NCBI GenBank assembly: GCA_030849945.1
Contig: JAVDKK010000003.1
Coordinates: 248,001-312,000 of the forward strand
Source: Schauerella fraxinea
GTDB taxonomy: Bacteria > Pseudomonadota > Gammaproteobacteria > Burkholderiales > Burkholderiaceae_B
Direction: 5' to 3'
Length of the DNA stretch: 64,000 nucleotides
The position numbers and the translations under genes were made by a program. The notes below the pieces were generated by a model. It had not been told where the DNA came from. It made no database searches and worked only from the letters and a program-made list of their open reading frames with translations. Within the stretch, counting starts at the first letter, position 1; each line of letters starts with the position of its first letter. This document shows positions 23,501 to 31,672 of the stretch, piece after piece.

Positions 23501-26399
23501 CGCCGCCTTCGGGGCCCAGATCGATCAGCCAGTCGGCGGCCCGGATCACGTCCAAGTTGTGTTCGATCACGAGCAACGTGTGACCGGCAGCCAGCAGCTT
23601 GCGGAACGCGCGCATCAAACGCGCGACGTCGTCGAAGTGCAGGCCCGTGGTGGGCTCGTCAAAAAGGAACAGGCTGCCTTTCTTGGCCACCTTGGCGCTC
23701 GAGATGCCGCTCTTGGCGGCTTCGGCCAAGTGACCGGCGAGCTTCAGGCGTTGCGCTTCGCCACCCGAGAGTGTGGGCACGGGCTGGCCGAGGCGCACGT
23801 ATTCCAGACCCACGTCGGCCAGCGGCGCCAGCACGGTCTGCACATCACGCAGTCCTTTGAAAAACTGCAGCGCTTCGCTGACCGTCATCTCCAGCACATC
23901 GTCGATCGCCGCCGATTGGCCCAGATGCTCGACGCGTACTTGCAGCACTTCCGGACGGAAGCGCTTGCCGTCGCAGTCCGGGCAGCGCAAATACACGTCG
24001 GACAAGAATTGCATCTCGACATGTTCGAAGCCCGTGCCGCCGCAGGTGGGGCAGCGGCCATCGCCGCTATTGAAGCTGAACGTGCCGGCGGTATAACCGC
24101 GTTCCTTGCTCACGGGCGCCTGCGCGAACAGCTTGCGGATCGCGTCGAACGCGCCCACATAACTGGCGGGATTGGAGCGCGCGGTTTTGCCGATCGGCGT
24201 TTGATCGACCATGATCACATCGGCGATGCGTTCGGCGCCCAGCAGTTGCCGGAAGGGGCCGGGCGCCTCGGAGGGCTTGCCCTTTTGCTTGAGCAAAGCG
24301 GGAAACAGCACATCCTGAATCAGGGTCGACTTACCCGATCCCGACACGCCGGTCACGCACACCAGACGGCCCAGCGGAATCGAGATCGACACATCGCGCA
24401 GGTTGTTTGCCGTGGCGCCTTCGAGCAACAGGCGTGGCGTGTTCTCGGCCACCGGCATGGGTCGTGGCGCCTCGACGCGCTGGCGGTTGCCGAGGTAATC
24501 GCCGGTCAAGGTGCGCGCATCGCGCAGGGCTTCCGGCGTGCCGTCGAACACGATATGACCACCGCGTTCGCCTGGGCCCGGGCCGATATCGATGATGCGG
24601 TCGGCAGCCACCATCACTTGCGGATCGTGCTCGACCACGACGAGCGTATTGCCCGCGTCGCGCAGGCGATGCATGACCTCGACCACGCGATGCATATCGC
24701 GCGGGTGCAGGCCGATCGACGGCTCGTCGAGCACGAAGAGTGTATTGACGAGCGACGTGCCCAGTGCGGTGGTGAGGTTGATCCGCTGCACTTCGCCGCC
24801 CGATAGCGTGCGGCTCTGGCGATCGAGCGTGAGATACCCCAGCCCCACATCGAACAAAAATTTCAGTCGTGCGCGGGCTTCAGTCAACAGCAGATCGGTA
24901 GCGGCATCCAGCGCGCCTTCGAAACGCAGGTTCTCGAAAAACGCGCGCACGCGTTCGATCGGCAACAGCATCAGGTCGTGAAACGACAGGCCGTCGAGAT
25001 TGTTCAGTTGCTCGCGCGACCAACTGGCATGCACAGGCATGAAGCGCGCATAGCGGTCGTCATCCGGCGGCAACACACTGTCGGCCTGCGCCTTGGTGCC
25101 CAGGCGCCACAGCAGCGCGTCGCGCTTCAGGCGCGAGCCTTTGCAGGTGGGGCAGGGCGTGTAGCTGCGGTACTTGGAAAGCAGTACGCGCACGTGCATC
25201 TTGTAGGCTTTCGTCTCCAGCCATGCGAAGAAGCGTTCGACGCCATACCACTGCGTTTTCCAGGCCTGGCTGCCGCCCTTGAAGTCGGGATCGCCTTGCA
25301 GCACCCACTGCCGATGCTCGGGTTTCATCGCGTGCCACGGCACTCCCAGCGGCACGCCGGCACGAGGCGCGTATTTTTCGAGCTCGTCCTGGCACTCCTT
25401 GTAGCTGGGTGTTGTCCAGGGTTTGATCGCGCCTTCCTTCAACGTCTTGGATTCGTCGGGGATCACCAGGCCGAAATCGATGCCGATCACACGGCCAAAC
25501 CCGCGGCAGCTTTCGCAAGCACCCAGCGGCGAATTGAACGAAAAGGTGCTGGGCAGCGGATCGCTGTATTCGATGTCGTCATCGGCATCGTGCAGGCGAT
25601 CGCTGAATTGCCACACATGCGCATCGGCGCCGTCGTCATCCAACGCGCGCACGGCCACGTGGCCCGCGCCCATGCGCAGCGCCGTTTCCAGCGCTTCGGC
25701 CAGACGGTCGGACTCGACCGTGCCGAAGCGGAACCGGTCCTGCACCACGTTCAAGATGCGCGTGGCGCCCGAATCGGCGGTCGCCTTTTTGGACTTGGCT
25801 TTGGATTTGGCGACGCGATCGCCGGCTTCGGGCACCCGCACGGCTTCTTCGCTGTGCACGCGGGTGTAGCCCTGCTTTTCCAGGAAGCCGAGCACTTCTT
25901 CTTCAGTAAAGTTGGCCGGGATGCGGATCGGAAAGGTGACCACCAATCGCGGATCGTTCAGGCCGGCCAGGCGTTCCGCCAAGGTGCGGCGGATCGTGTC
26001 GGGCGAATCGCGCTGCACGCGGCGGCCCGAGCCGCGCGAAAACAGCACCGCGCCACGAGCAAACAGCAGCTTCAAATGGTCGTTGAGCTCCGTCATCGTG
26101 CCCACGGTGCTGCGCGAGCTGCGCACCGGATTGGTCTGATCGATGGCGATCGCCGGCAGAATCCCTTCGATCCGGTCGACCTGGGGCTTGTCCATGCGGT
26201 CCAGAAACTGGCGCGCGTAGGGCGAAAAGGTTTCGACGTAGCGGCGCTGGCCCTCCGCATACAACGTGTCGAAGGCCAGCGAGCTCTTGCCCGACCCCGA
26301 TACCCCGGTCATCACGACCAGTTCGCCGGTCTGTAGCGTGACATCGAGGTTTTTGAGGTTGTTCTGGCGTGCGCCAACAATGCGGATTTCTGAGCTCAT
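20565..26399 (-). CDS. Double-length UvrA-like protein (tandem UvrA fusion)
   Basis: 1944 residues, about twice a normal UvrA. Walker A motifs TGVSGSGKS occur near residues 33, 684, 1104 and 1623, each with a matching LSGGE signature and a DEP-type Walker B, so four ABC ATPase modules are intact. Paired CxxC zinc modules (CPTCGGTGF with CPDCDGKRF; CPVCEGQGM with CDACYGARF) occur in both halves. The two halves are joined by a low-complexity linker near 1020-1090. UvrA recognises DNA damage for nucleotide excision repair; a double form probably acts alongside a normal UvrA elsewhere. ATG 26399 matches the usual N-terminus; the frame opens 58 codons earlier. It is followed by pabB with an ATGA overlap. 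Confidence 0.95.
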   Translation of the reverse strand: MSSEIRIVGARQNNLKNLDVTLQTGELVVMTGVSGSGKSSLAFDTLYAEGQRRYVETFSPYARQFLDRMDKPQVDRIEGILPAIAIDQTNPVRSSRSTVGTMTELNDHLKLLFARGAVLFSRGSGRRVQRDSPDTIRRTLAERLAGLNDPRLVVTFPIRIPANFTEEEVLGFLEKQGYTRVHSEEAVRVPEAGDRVAKSKAKSKKATADSGATRILNVVQDRFRFGTVESDRLAEALETALRMGAGHVAVRALDDDGADAHVWQFSDRLHDADDDIEYSDPLPSTFSFNSPLGACESCRGFGRVIGIDFGLVIPDESKTLKEGAIKPWTTPSYKECQDELEKYAPRAGVPLGVPWHAMKPEHRQWVLQGDPDFKGGSQAWKTQWYGVERFFAWLETKAYKMHVRVLLSKYRSYTPCPTCKGSRLKRDALLWRLGTKAQADSVLPPDDDRYARFMPVHASWSREQLNNLDGLSFHDLMLLPIERVRAFFENLRFEGALDAATDLLLTEARARLKFLFDVGLGYLTLDRQSRTLSGGEVQRINLTTALGTSLVNTLFVLDEPSIGLHPRDMHRVVEVMHRLRDAGNTLVVVEHDPQVMVAADRIIDIGPGPGERGGHIVFDGTPEALRDARTLTGDYLGNRQRVEAPRPMPVAENTPRLLLEGATANNLRDVSISIPLGRLVCVTGVSGSGKSTLIQDVLFPALLKQKGKPSEAPGPFRQLLGAERIADVIMVDQTPIGKTARSNPASYVGAFDAIRKLFAQAPVSKERGYTAGTFSFNSGDGRCPTCGGTGFEHVEMQFLSDVYLRCPDCDGKRFRPEVLQVRVEHLGQSAAIDDVLEMTVSEALQFFKGLRDVQTVLAPLADVGLEYVRLGQPVPTLSGGEAQRLKLAGHLAEAAKSGISSAKVAKKGSLFLFDEPTTGLHFDDVARLMRAFRKLLAAGHTLLVIEHNLDVIRAADWLIDLGPEGGDAGGQLMAYGTPDDVMAVAASHTGRALREYTLNVLSPERHAPATQLGEPAVAYAAQALASRDDTYSSTIVAEGGESDAVTQNADGLFTGGSGTPLQSLVRRRRKNAGTQAIEIHNAREHNLKNVTVNIPRDKFTVITGVSGSGKSTLAFDILFNEGQRRYLESLNSYARAIVQPAGKPDVDAIFGIPPTVAIEQRTSRGGRKSTVATMTEIHHFLRLLYMKLGTQYCPDCQVAVEPQNADQIVARLRRDHTGQHIGLMAPLVSARKGYYTDLAKWASGKGHTHLRVDGAFIATTNWPRLDRYKEHTIELPVADLTIEANNEAELRRAVTSALEHGQGVMSVVWPVSGLRDSLDAPLEQQHYSVKRACPCCGMSFPEPDPRMFSYNSKHGWCTECFGTGLQLQGFDAEQTGEETAWNAWYEGDAHACKACHGERLNPVARAVRWRDRSIATLAAMPVSEAFTFFMGLVTRGRENEIARDILAEIRGRLTFMQEVGLDYLALDRAAPTLSGGEAQRIRLAAQLGSNLQGVCYVLDEPTIGLHPRDNRILLDALARLEKNGNTLVVVEHDDDTIRRASHIIDIGPGAGVRGGRVVAEGTAEDLMNAPESVTGRYLKHPLQHPLQPRRPVERDTPAIEIQGAHLHNLRRVDARFPINRLTVVTGVSGSGKSTLAREVLLENLVQAVSQGKAPKWGGCVEMTGWEAIDRVLEVDQTPIGKTPRSCPSTYIGFWDDVRKLFADTNESRMRGWSPARFSFNTGEGRCPVCEGQGMRTIEMNFLPDVKVPCDACYGARFNPETLSVHMRGKSAGEVLSMEVDDAIGYFEAHPKIHRPLQLMQDVGLGYLTLGQPSPTLSGGEAQRIKLVTELTKARMTEGVIKTGRASRLPHTLYILDEPTVGLSMADVEKLIRVLHRLVEAGNTVVVIEHNLDVIAEADWLLDLGPEGGTGGGKLVAQGTPEAVMALKDKSHTGRVLTEFMLAAS

Positions 26400-26511
26400 G
26401 CTTAATCGTAGCCTTTCCGGGGATTTGTCCGATATGGGGGCGAGATTCGCGAGCGGTAGGGCGTGGCTGTGAAATAATCGATGACCACTTCGCCATGAGA
26501 CCCATGCCGCC

Positions 26512-27207
26512 ATGTCCACTGTCCAGACCACTTCCGATTCCGCCGCCGGCGCGAACCGTCTTGCCAAGTTCAATGCGGTTTGCGATGCACGTGTTGTGCC
26601 CGTGCTCCGTTACACCGATGCGTCCAGCGCCGCCTACGCGGCCGAGGTCGCGATCGCCGGCGGCTGCCGCGTGCTCGAGCTCACCTGGACCATTCCCGAC
26701 GTCGTCACCCTGCTGCGCGCCCTGCGCGACAAGCACGGCGATAGCGTGATTCTCGGTGTGGGCACGGTGCTCAACGAGGACCAGGCGCGCGACGTTCTGG
26801 TCGCCGGCGCCGATTTCATCGTGTCGCCCGCCGTCATCCCCGGTTTGGCCGACCTGGCCCATGCGGCCGATGCCTTGTGCCTGTTGGGCGCGTTCACGCC
26901 TACCGAGGTGCTGGCCGCGCAGGCCGAGGGCGCCGATATCGTCAAGATCTTCCCGGCCGATACCGGCGGGCCGAAACATCTGGGCGCGCTGCGCTCGGTG
27001 TTCCCGTCCGTCACGTTCTGCCCCACCGGCGGGGTTACCGAAGAAAACATGGCCGCGTATTTCGCCGCCGGCGCCCGCATCGTGGGCATCGGCAGCAACC
27101 TGTATGGCAAGGAAGCGTTCGCTGCCCGCGATACTGGCGCGCTCGTCGCGCAGATCCAGCGCACCCGCGAAGCCGCGATGCCTGCCCAGGGAGCCGCGCG
27201 TGGTTGA
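26512..27207 (+). CDS. eda: KDPG/KHG aldolase family protein
   Basis: 231 residues, class I Schiff-base aldolase fold. It should cleave 2-keto-3-deoxy-6-phosphogluconate to pyruvate and glyceraldehyde 3-phosphate. The Schiff-base lysine lies in DIVKIFPAD (about 145) and a conserved acid in VLELTWT (about 56). The motif LELTWTIPD departs from the usual E. coli Eda form LEVTLRTP, so substrate preference may differ. CPTGGVTEENM and GIGSNLYGKE complete the phosphate site. Its stop overlaps the kdgK start, which fixes its pathway. Confidence 0.88.
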   Translation: MSTVQTTSDSAAGANRLAKFNAVCDARVVPVLRYTDASSAAYAAEVAIAGGCRVLELTWTIPDVVTLLRALRDKHGDSVILGVGTVLNEDQARDVLVAGADFIVSPAVIPGLADLAHAADALCLLGAFTPTEVLAAQAEGADIVKIFPADTGGPKHLGALRSVFPSVTFCPTGGVTEENMAAYFAAGARIVGIGSNLYGKEAFAARDTGALVAQIQRTREAAMPAQGAARG

Positions 27208-28204
27208 TGTCGACGAGGACGGCAACGCCATTCCCGACGTCGATTCGATCGACGTTTCGCTCGATAACGCGGCCTTGGGCAACGTGGATATCGTCGCCAT
27301 TGGCGAGCCGCTCGTCGAGTTCAACCAGACCGAGCCGGGCAAGCCGCACTATCTGCAAGGGTTCGGGGGCGATACGTCCAATGCCATGATCGCGGCAGCC
27401 CGCCAGGGTGCCCGCACCGCATACGTCACCCGCGTCGGTGCCGATCCCTTCGGCGAGCAACTGCGTGAGCTGTGGCGTATCGAGGGGGTGGATGCCTCCA
27501 ATGTGCGCACCGATGTGCAGGCGTCCACGGGCGCCTACGTGGTGCAGCACGACGAGCACGGCCACGCGTTCAACTACCTGCGACGCGGCTCTGCCGCATC
27601 GCGCATGCAACCCTCCGATATCCCGGCGGGCGTGGTGGCCACGGCCAAGTGCCTCTATGCCTCGGGCATCAGCATGGGCATCAGCGATTCCGCCTGCGAC
27701 ACGGTATTTGCTGCCATGGCGCAAGCCCACGAGGCCGGCGTGCCCGTGTGGTTCGATTCCAACCTGCGGCCGGCCCTGTGGCCGTTGGCGCGCGCCCGGG
27801 CGGTCTTGCTCGAAGCCATGCGCCAGGCCGATGTGTTCCTGCCCAGCACGAGCGATATGACGGCCTTGATCGGTCTGGATGACCCACAGGCCATTCTGGC
27901 GTGGATCCGGGCCCAGGGCGTGAAGGGTGTTGTCGTGCTCAAGCTGGGCGCCGAGGGCGTGCTGCTGGATACCGGCACGGATGCTCCCCAAACCTTTGCG
28001 CCGCACCGGGTGAACAGTGTGGATGCCACCGGCGCCGGCGATTGCTTTGCCGGCAGCCTGCTTGCGCGCGTGATCGCGGGCGACGACTGGCCCACGGCTG
28101 TGGCCTACGCCAATATGGCCGCAGCGCTGTCGACCACGGGTTTCGGTGCCGTGGCGCCCATTCCGCGGCCCGCCACGGTGCGGGCGGCGCTGGAGGCGTC
28201 TTGA
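27200..28204 (+). CDS. kdgK: 2-keto-3-deoxygluconate kinase (PfkB family)
   Basis: 334 residues, ribokinase-like fold. The C-terminal PfkB signature NSVDATGAGDCFAGSLL holds the catalytic Asp and anion hole; the N-terminal VAIGEPLVEFNQ and GFGGDTSNAMIAAARQG form the sugar site as in KdgK. It would phosphorylate KDG to KDPG for the aldolase encoded just before it. The GTG at 27200, with CAGGGAG 7 nt upstream, overlaps the eda stop by 8 nt. The N-terminus has an unusual acidic run (VDVDEDG, DVDSID) before the core. Confidence 0.92.
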   Translation: MVDVDEDGNAIPDVDSIDVSLDNAALGNVDIVAIGEPLVEFNQTEPGKPHYLQGFGGDTSNAMIAAARQGARTAYVTRVGADPFGEQLRELWRIEGVDASNVRTDVQASTGAYVVQHDEHGHAFNYLRRGSAASRMQPSDIPAGVVATAKCLYASGISMGISDSACDTVFAAMAQAHEAGVPVWFDSNLRPALWPLARARAVLLEAMRQADVFLPSTSDMTALIGLDDPQAILAWIRAQGVKGVVVLKLGAEGVLLDTGTDAPQTFAPHRVNSVDATGAGDCFAGSLLARVIAGDDWPTAVAYANMAAALSTTGFGAVAPIPRPATVRAALEAS

Positions 28205-28321
28205 CAACGCTTAGTGCCTCCGGTTAGGTCTATGGCCTGTTTTCGTTGTAGAATCGTGGGTTAACTCATTCATTAGCGTCAGCCGGTCGTAGGTGGCGCG
28301 TGTTACCTCTCGGAGATCTTC

Positions 28322-28450
28322 ATGGCTGAACGCAAGCGCACACGTCGCAACACTCTCGAACGCCGCTGCCTGGGCAAGGCCTTCAAGCGTCTGTTCATCA
28401 ACTCGCCCAAGGGCGTGTTCAAGATGCTGGAAAAGATCAAGCGCGCTTAA
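28322..28450 (+). CDS. 42-residue basic protein of unknown function
   Basis: An ATG-to-TAA frame of 43 codons with GGAG 7 nt before the start. The product is strongly basic (ERKRTRRNTLERR at the N-terminus, KMLEKIKRA at the end) with one cysteine (residue 16) and a short amphipathic middle. A TAGAAT box lies near 28249, 70 nt upstream, and an intrinsic terminator follows at 28576, so it is probably its own transcript. I recognise no family; charge and size suggest binding to nucleic acid, ribosome or membrane, which is only inference. Confidence 0.7.
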   Translation: MAERKRTRRNTLERRCLGKAFKRLFINSPKGVFKMLEKIKRA

Positions 28451-28575
28451 GCTTTTGCTTGAACGGGCCCCGGTGTTATTGATGCCGCGCGGCAATGCTG
28501 GATCGGCCTTTGAATCGCTTTTTTGAGCAGCCCGTGGAAGCGGGTGATGCATTGAAGCGATTCAAGCAGCCGCAG

Positions 28576-28612
28576 AAAAAAACCGCACCCTCATGGGTTG
28601 CGGTTTTTTTTT
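28576..28612 (+). terminator. Intrinsic terminator, probably bidirectional
   Basis: ACCGCACCC pairs with GGGTTGCGGT (one bulge) around a tcat loop; seven A residues precede and nine T residues follow. It terminates the small basic gene and could also end the LysR transcript on the other strand. Confidence 0.85.
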
Positions 28613-28690
28613 CGTCCGTGCCTTCTTCACCCTTATTTTTCCACCCGCACCTCTTTCACCCTGATCTAGTGGGCTTCTGCGCACCCTTCG

Positions 28691-28804
28691 TCCGTGGTGC
28701 TCGTGCGCTCAGCTCGTCCGTGGTGCATTGCACGCCAGTCATCCCTGATGAATTTGCACCCCAGTCATCCGTGATGCTTTTGCACAGCCAGTCATCCGTG
28801 CGCA
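28691..28804. repeat. ~26-bp tandem repeat, five partial copies
   Basis: The core TCCGTGATGC (with variants) starts at 28691, 28717, 28742, 28768 and 28795, spaced 25-27 bp. Copies 3-5 are also joined by tTGCACnnCCAGTCA. The array lies in the gap after the small basic gene and runs into the last four codons of the LysR gene on the opposite strand. Confidence 0.8.
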
Positions 28805-29781
28805 GGTTTGCGTTCTTCCGTATGCCTGAGGGCGGCGGCCTGCGTACGTTCGCGGGCGAGCTCCAACTCGCCGGGTTGCAGCGGCGCCAGCAGCGGCTCG
28901 ATAAATGACAGAAACGCGCGTGTTTTCGCCGGCAGCAGCGGCGACGGGCAGATGGCGTAGATCGATACCGGTGCCACGCGCCAATCGGGCAGCACCCGAT
29001 GCAGGCTGTTTTGCGTGAGCGCCGGCAGCATGGCGCGGCATTGCGGCAGGCGAGTGATCCCAAGGCCCAATCCGGCCAGCACGCTCCCCATGCTTACGCT
29101 ATTGGCGGCGATCCGTCCCGTGACGGGCACATCGATCCGCTTGCCATCGGCCCCGGCCAGCGTCCACGTCGAGTGCTCTGGCCCTGCCGTCGAGCGCAGA
29201 CACTGGTGGCGGCTCAGGTCGTCTGGGGTCTGCGGCGTGCCATACCGGTCCAGGTAGGCCTGAGAGGCGTAGAGATGCTGGTCGAGCGACACCAATTCGC
29301 GCACGTCGCCTTCGACCACCTCAGGCAGCTGACCGAAATGGATCATGACGTCGAAGCCGCCGTCGCGTGTGGCGGGCGAACGCATGCTCAGATCGAAGGC
29401 GCAATCCAGGTCGGGATACTGCGTGATGAAGGCGCCCAGCGCATTGGGCAGAATAAGGGCACCCAGGCTTTGCGGCATCGCGACCTGCAGCAGGCCATGG
29501 GGCTGGCGCGATAGCGCCAGCAAGGGTTCGTGCGCGAGCCGAGCTTCCTCGATCAGAAACTGGCAGCGCTCGAGATAAACCGCGCCTGCCTCGGTCAGAT
29601 CGAGCCGGCGCGTATTGCGATTGAGCAACCGCATGCCCACCGCGTCTTCCAATGCGAGGATGCGGCGCGATAACGTGGACGTGGGGATGGACAGGTGCTG
29701 CGCGGCCAACGTGAAGCTGCGGCGCTTGGCGACTTCGACAAACAGGGCGATGTCGTTGAGCTGGACGGAGGGCGCGTTCAT
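28792..29781 (-). CDS. LysR-family transcriptional regulator
   Basis: 329 residues from the ATG at 29781. The N-terminal winged helix is clear: DIALFVEVAKRRSFTLAAQ, HLSIPTSTLSRRI, LEDAVGMRLLNRNTRRLDLTEAG. The effector-binding domain follows (GLLQVAMPQSLG, FDVMIHFGQLPEVVEGD). The subgroup resembles CrgA/DmlR-type regulators. It is divergent from the glycosyltransferase gene with about 100 bp between starts, so it may control that gene or itself; no clear T-N11-A box was checked in detail. Its 3' end overlaps a tandem repeat array. Confidence 0.93.
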   Translation of the reverse strand: MNAPSVQLNDIALFVEVAKRRSFTLAAQHLSIPTSTLSRRILALEDAVGMRLLNRNTRRLDLTEAGAVYLERCQFLIEEARLAHEPLLALSRQPHGLLQVAMPQSLGALILPNALGAFITQYPDLDCAFDLSMRSPATRDGGFDVMIHFGQLPEVVEGDVRELVSLDQHLYASQAYLDRYGTPQTPDDLSRHQCLRSTAGPEHSTWTLAGADGKRIDVPVTGRIAANSVSMGSVLAGLGLGITRLPQCRAMLPALTQNSLHRVLPDWRVAPVSIYAICPSPLLPAKTRAFLSFIEPLLAPLQPGELELARERTQAAALRHTEERKPAHG

Positions 29782-29884
29782 GGTCGAAAACCGATTCGAG
29801 AGACCCAGTGTACCGCCTGCGCCGACCAAGCTTTACACTGTGCCCCGCTGGGCAGCCGTTTTTTGCCCGGATAAAGGATCGCCG

Positions 29885-30829
29885 ATGCAGGCTTCGCAGT
29901 ACGCCTTTACTGTCCTCACCACAACCTACAACCGCGTTGATGTGCTCAAGCGCGCCTACGCCTCGCTCGCGGCGCAAAGCTATCGCGACTTCGAGTGGCT
30001 CATTGTGGACGACGGATCGACCGACGCGACCCGCGAGCAAGTACTGGCGTGGGTGGCCGAGTCGGCTTTTCCCATTCGCTATGTATGGCAGGAAAACGCA
30101 CACAAGAAAACCGCTTTCAACCACGGCGTGCGCGAAGCGCGCGGCGAATTGCTGGTGGTCTTGGATGATGACGATGAACTCACCCGCGACACCTTGGCGC
30201 GGCTGAAGAAAATCTGGGACGGCATTGGCGACGAGCAGCGCGGCAACTTCATTGGCGTCACGGGCCTCTGTGCGCGGCCCGATGGCAAGGTCGTGGGCGA
30301 TTTGTTTCCGGCCGATGTGTTCGATTGCCCCGCCGCAGAAATGGCGCTCAAACATCGCGTACGGGGCGAAAAATTCGGCTGTCAGCGCGTGGACGTACTG
30401 CGCCAGTTTCCGTTTCCCGAGGATGTGCCGGGCTTCGTGCCAGAGAGTTTCGTGTGGTGGGCGATTTCGCGCGCCGGGTATCTCAACCGCTTCGTCAATC
30501 AAGTGGTGCGCGTCTACCATCCCACGCCGGGGTCGCTATCGGATCGGCGTCAGGCCGGCAACCGCCACGCGGTCGGCCTCTATCTGCTGAACTGGATCAC
30601 GCTGCAGCATCATGCGGGGTCGTTCTGGAACGATCCGATGACCTTTACCATGTCGGCCGCACGGCTCACCCGGTTTGCCCGCTCGGCGGAAGCCGCAGGG
30701 CATGGCGACGTGATTCGGCGCTATCCGCTCACCCAGCCGTTCAGCCGGGTGATGGTGTGGTTGACGTGGCCGCTGGGGTGGGCGCTGTATGAACGGCACC
30801 GACGCGAGCGGGGCAGTCAGGCCGCTTAG
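29885..30829 (+). CDS. Family 2 glycosyltransferase
   Basis: 314 residues with a GT-A fold. The N-terminus FTVLTTTYNRVDVLKRA, then WLIVDDGSTDATRE and LLVVLDDDDEL (metal-binding acids D94-D97), are classic GT2 features. A hydrophobic C-terminal segment near 285-305 could be membrane-associated. It would transfer a sugar from a nucleotide sugar to an unknown acceptor, perhaps a surface glycan. AAAGGA lies about 6 nt before the ATG at 29885. It stands alone, with no other glycan genes nearby. Confidence 0.9.
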   Translation: MQASQYAFTVLTTTYNRVDVLKRAYASLAAQSYRDFEWLIVDDGSTDATREQVLAWVAESAFPIRYVWQENAHKKTAFNHGVREARGELLVVLDDDDELTRDTLARLKKIWDGIGDEQRGNFIGVTGLCARPDGKVVGDLFPADVFDCPAAEMALKHRVRGEKFGCQRVDVLRQFPFPEDVPGFVPESFVWWAISRAGYLNRFVNQVVRVYHPTPGSLSDRRQAGNRHAVGLYLLNWITLQHHAGSFWNDPMTFTMSAARLTRFARSAEAAGHGDVIRRYPLTQPFSRVMVWLTWPLGWALYERHRRERGSQAA

Positions 30830-30996
30830 GGGCAGCGGCAGGCGTTATCTGCCGACAGCACCGCCAGCGTCGCAGGCTCGGCGCTGGTCACCAACCACAC
30901 GGACAGCGCCACAGGGACAGCGCGCTGCCAGTTCCACCTCACGCCGCCGTCATGCTTGGCATGTGTGCGGGCAAGCTGAGGCAGATACCACCCCGA

Positions 30997-31539
30997 TCAG
31001 TGCCGGCGTTTGCCCCAGGGATGCGTCTCGGGATCGGTGGACAAGGGCGATGCGCCGGTGCCGGTGATGTCGTCTTCGTCGTCATCTTCCGACTCGTCGT
31101 CTTCGTCGTCATCGAGCAGGTCGTCGTCGTTCAGGCCGAAGGGCAGCACGTCGATCAGATCGTCCGACCAGGCCGACTCTTCGCCGTCATGGTCGAGCTT
31201 CACGAAGCGTTCGTCGGCGGTGACCGAAATTTCGATCGCCCATAGATAAGCGCAGTCGTAGGTGACGTTATCCGACATGGGCAGCCCGCCGCGATTGCCC
31301 AGCAGGCGCGAGGCTGGGCCGCCCAGCTGCACATGGGCGTGGTCCACCTCGCTTTCTGCCTGCTCGTCGATCGGCACACCGAAGGTGACCCATTCGGTGC
31401 CGGTATCGGATTGGCCGACTTCGGCCAGGACGGGTTTGCCCAGATAAGCGCTGAGCGCATCGGCGGTTTTCGACAACATCGCCAGTTCATCCTGGCTGAA
31501 TTGAGGCGACCGGGGCGGCGGCGTGGCGGTAGCGGACAT
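30997..31539 (-). CDS. Acidic-tailed protein of unknown function
   Basis: 180 residues from the ATG at 31539, which has AGGA 9 nt upstream. The N-terminal part (ELAMLSKTADALSAYLGKPVLAEVGQSDTGTEWVTFGVP) looks like a folded domain. From about residue 130 there is an extremely acidic stretch of Asp and Glu, then a short basic end (GKRRH). I do not recognise the family. Acidic tails are seen in proteins that mimic nucleic acid or bind basic proteins; this is speculation here. It is divergent from ettA, sharing a 133-bp promoter gap. Confidence 0.7.
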   Translation of the reverse strand: MSATATPPPRSPQFSQDELAMLSKTADALSAYLGKPVLAEVGQSDTGTEWVTFGVPIDEQAESEVDHAHVQLGGPASRLLGNRGGLPMSDNVTYDCAYLWAIEISVTADERFVKLDHDGEESAWSDDLIDVLPFGLNDDDLLDDDEDDESEDDDEDDITGTGASPLSTDPETHPWGKRRH

Positions 31540-31672
31540 ACAATTTTTCCTACAACGGGTATGAGCGCGGCGAAGGCGTATCGGATTCGGACCGTAAGCC
31601 GGCAAAACATGACGCCGACAGGTCGCACCTCTACAATGCTGGATTCACCGCATTCACCATCATAAAACACTC

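Noticed and set aside
22587..24806. 739-codon open frame antisense to the uvrA-like gene
   Set aside because: It is the reverse-strand shadow of a high-GC coding region: no ribosome-binding site, no recognisable domain, and the minus-strand protein is clearly UvrA.
28201..28254. Perfect TTGACA at the end of kdgK as -35 for the 42-codon gene
   Set aside because: The only good -10 (TAGAAT at 28249) is 42 bp away, far too distant; a -10 at normal spacing is not convincing.
28691..28804. CRISPR array
   Set aside because: Repeat cores are short and merge into each other with related sequence between them; no unique spacers, no cas genes.
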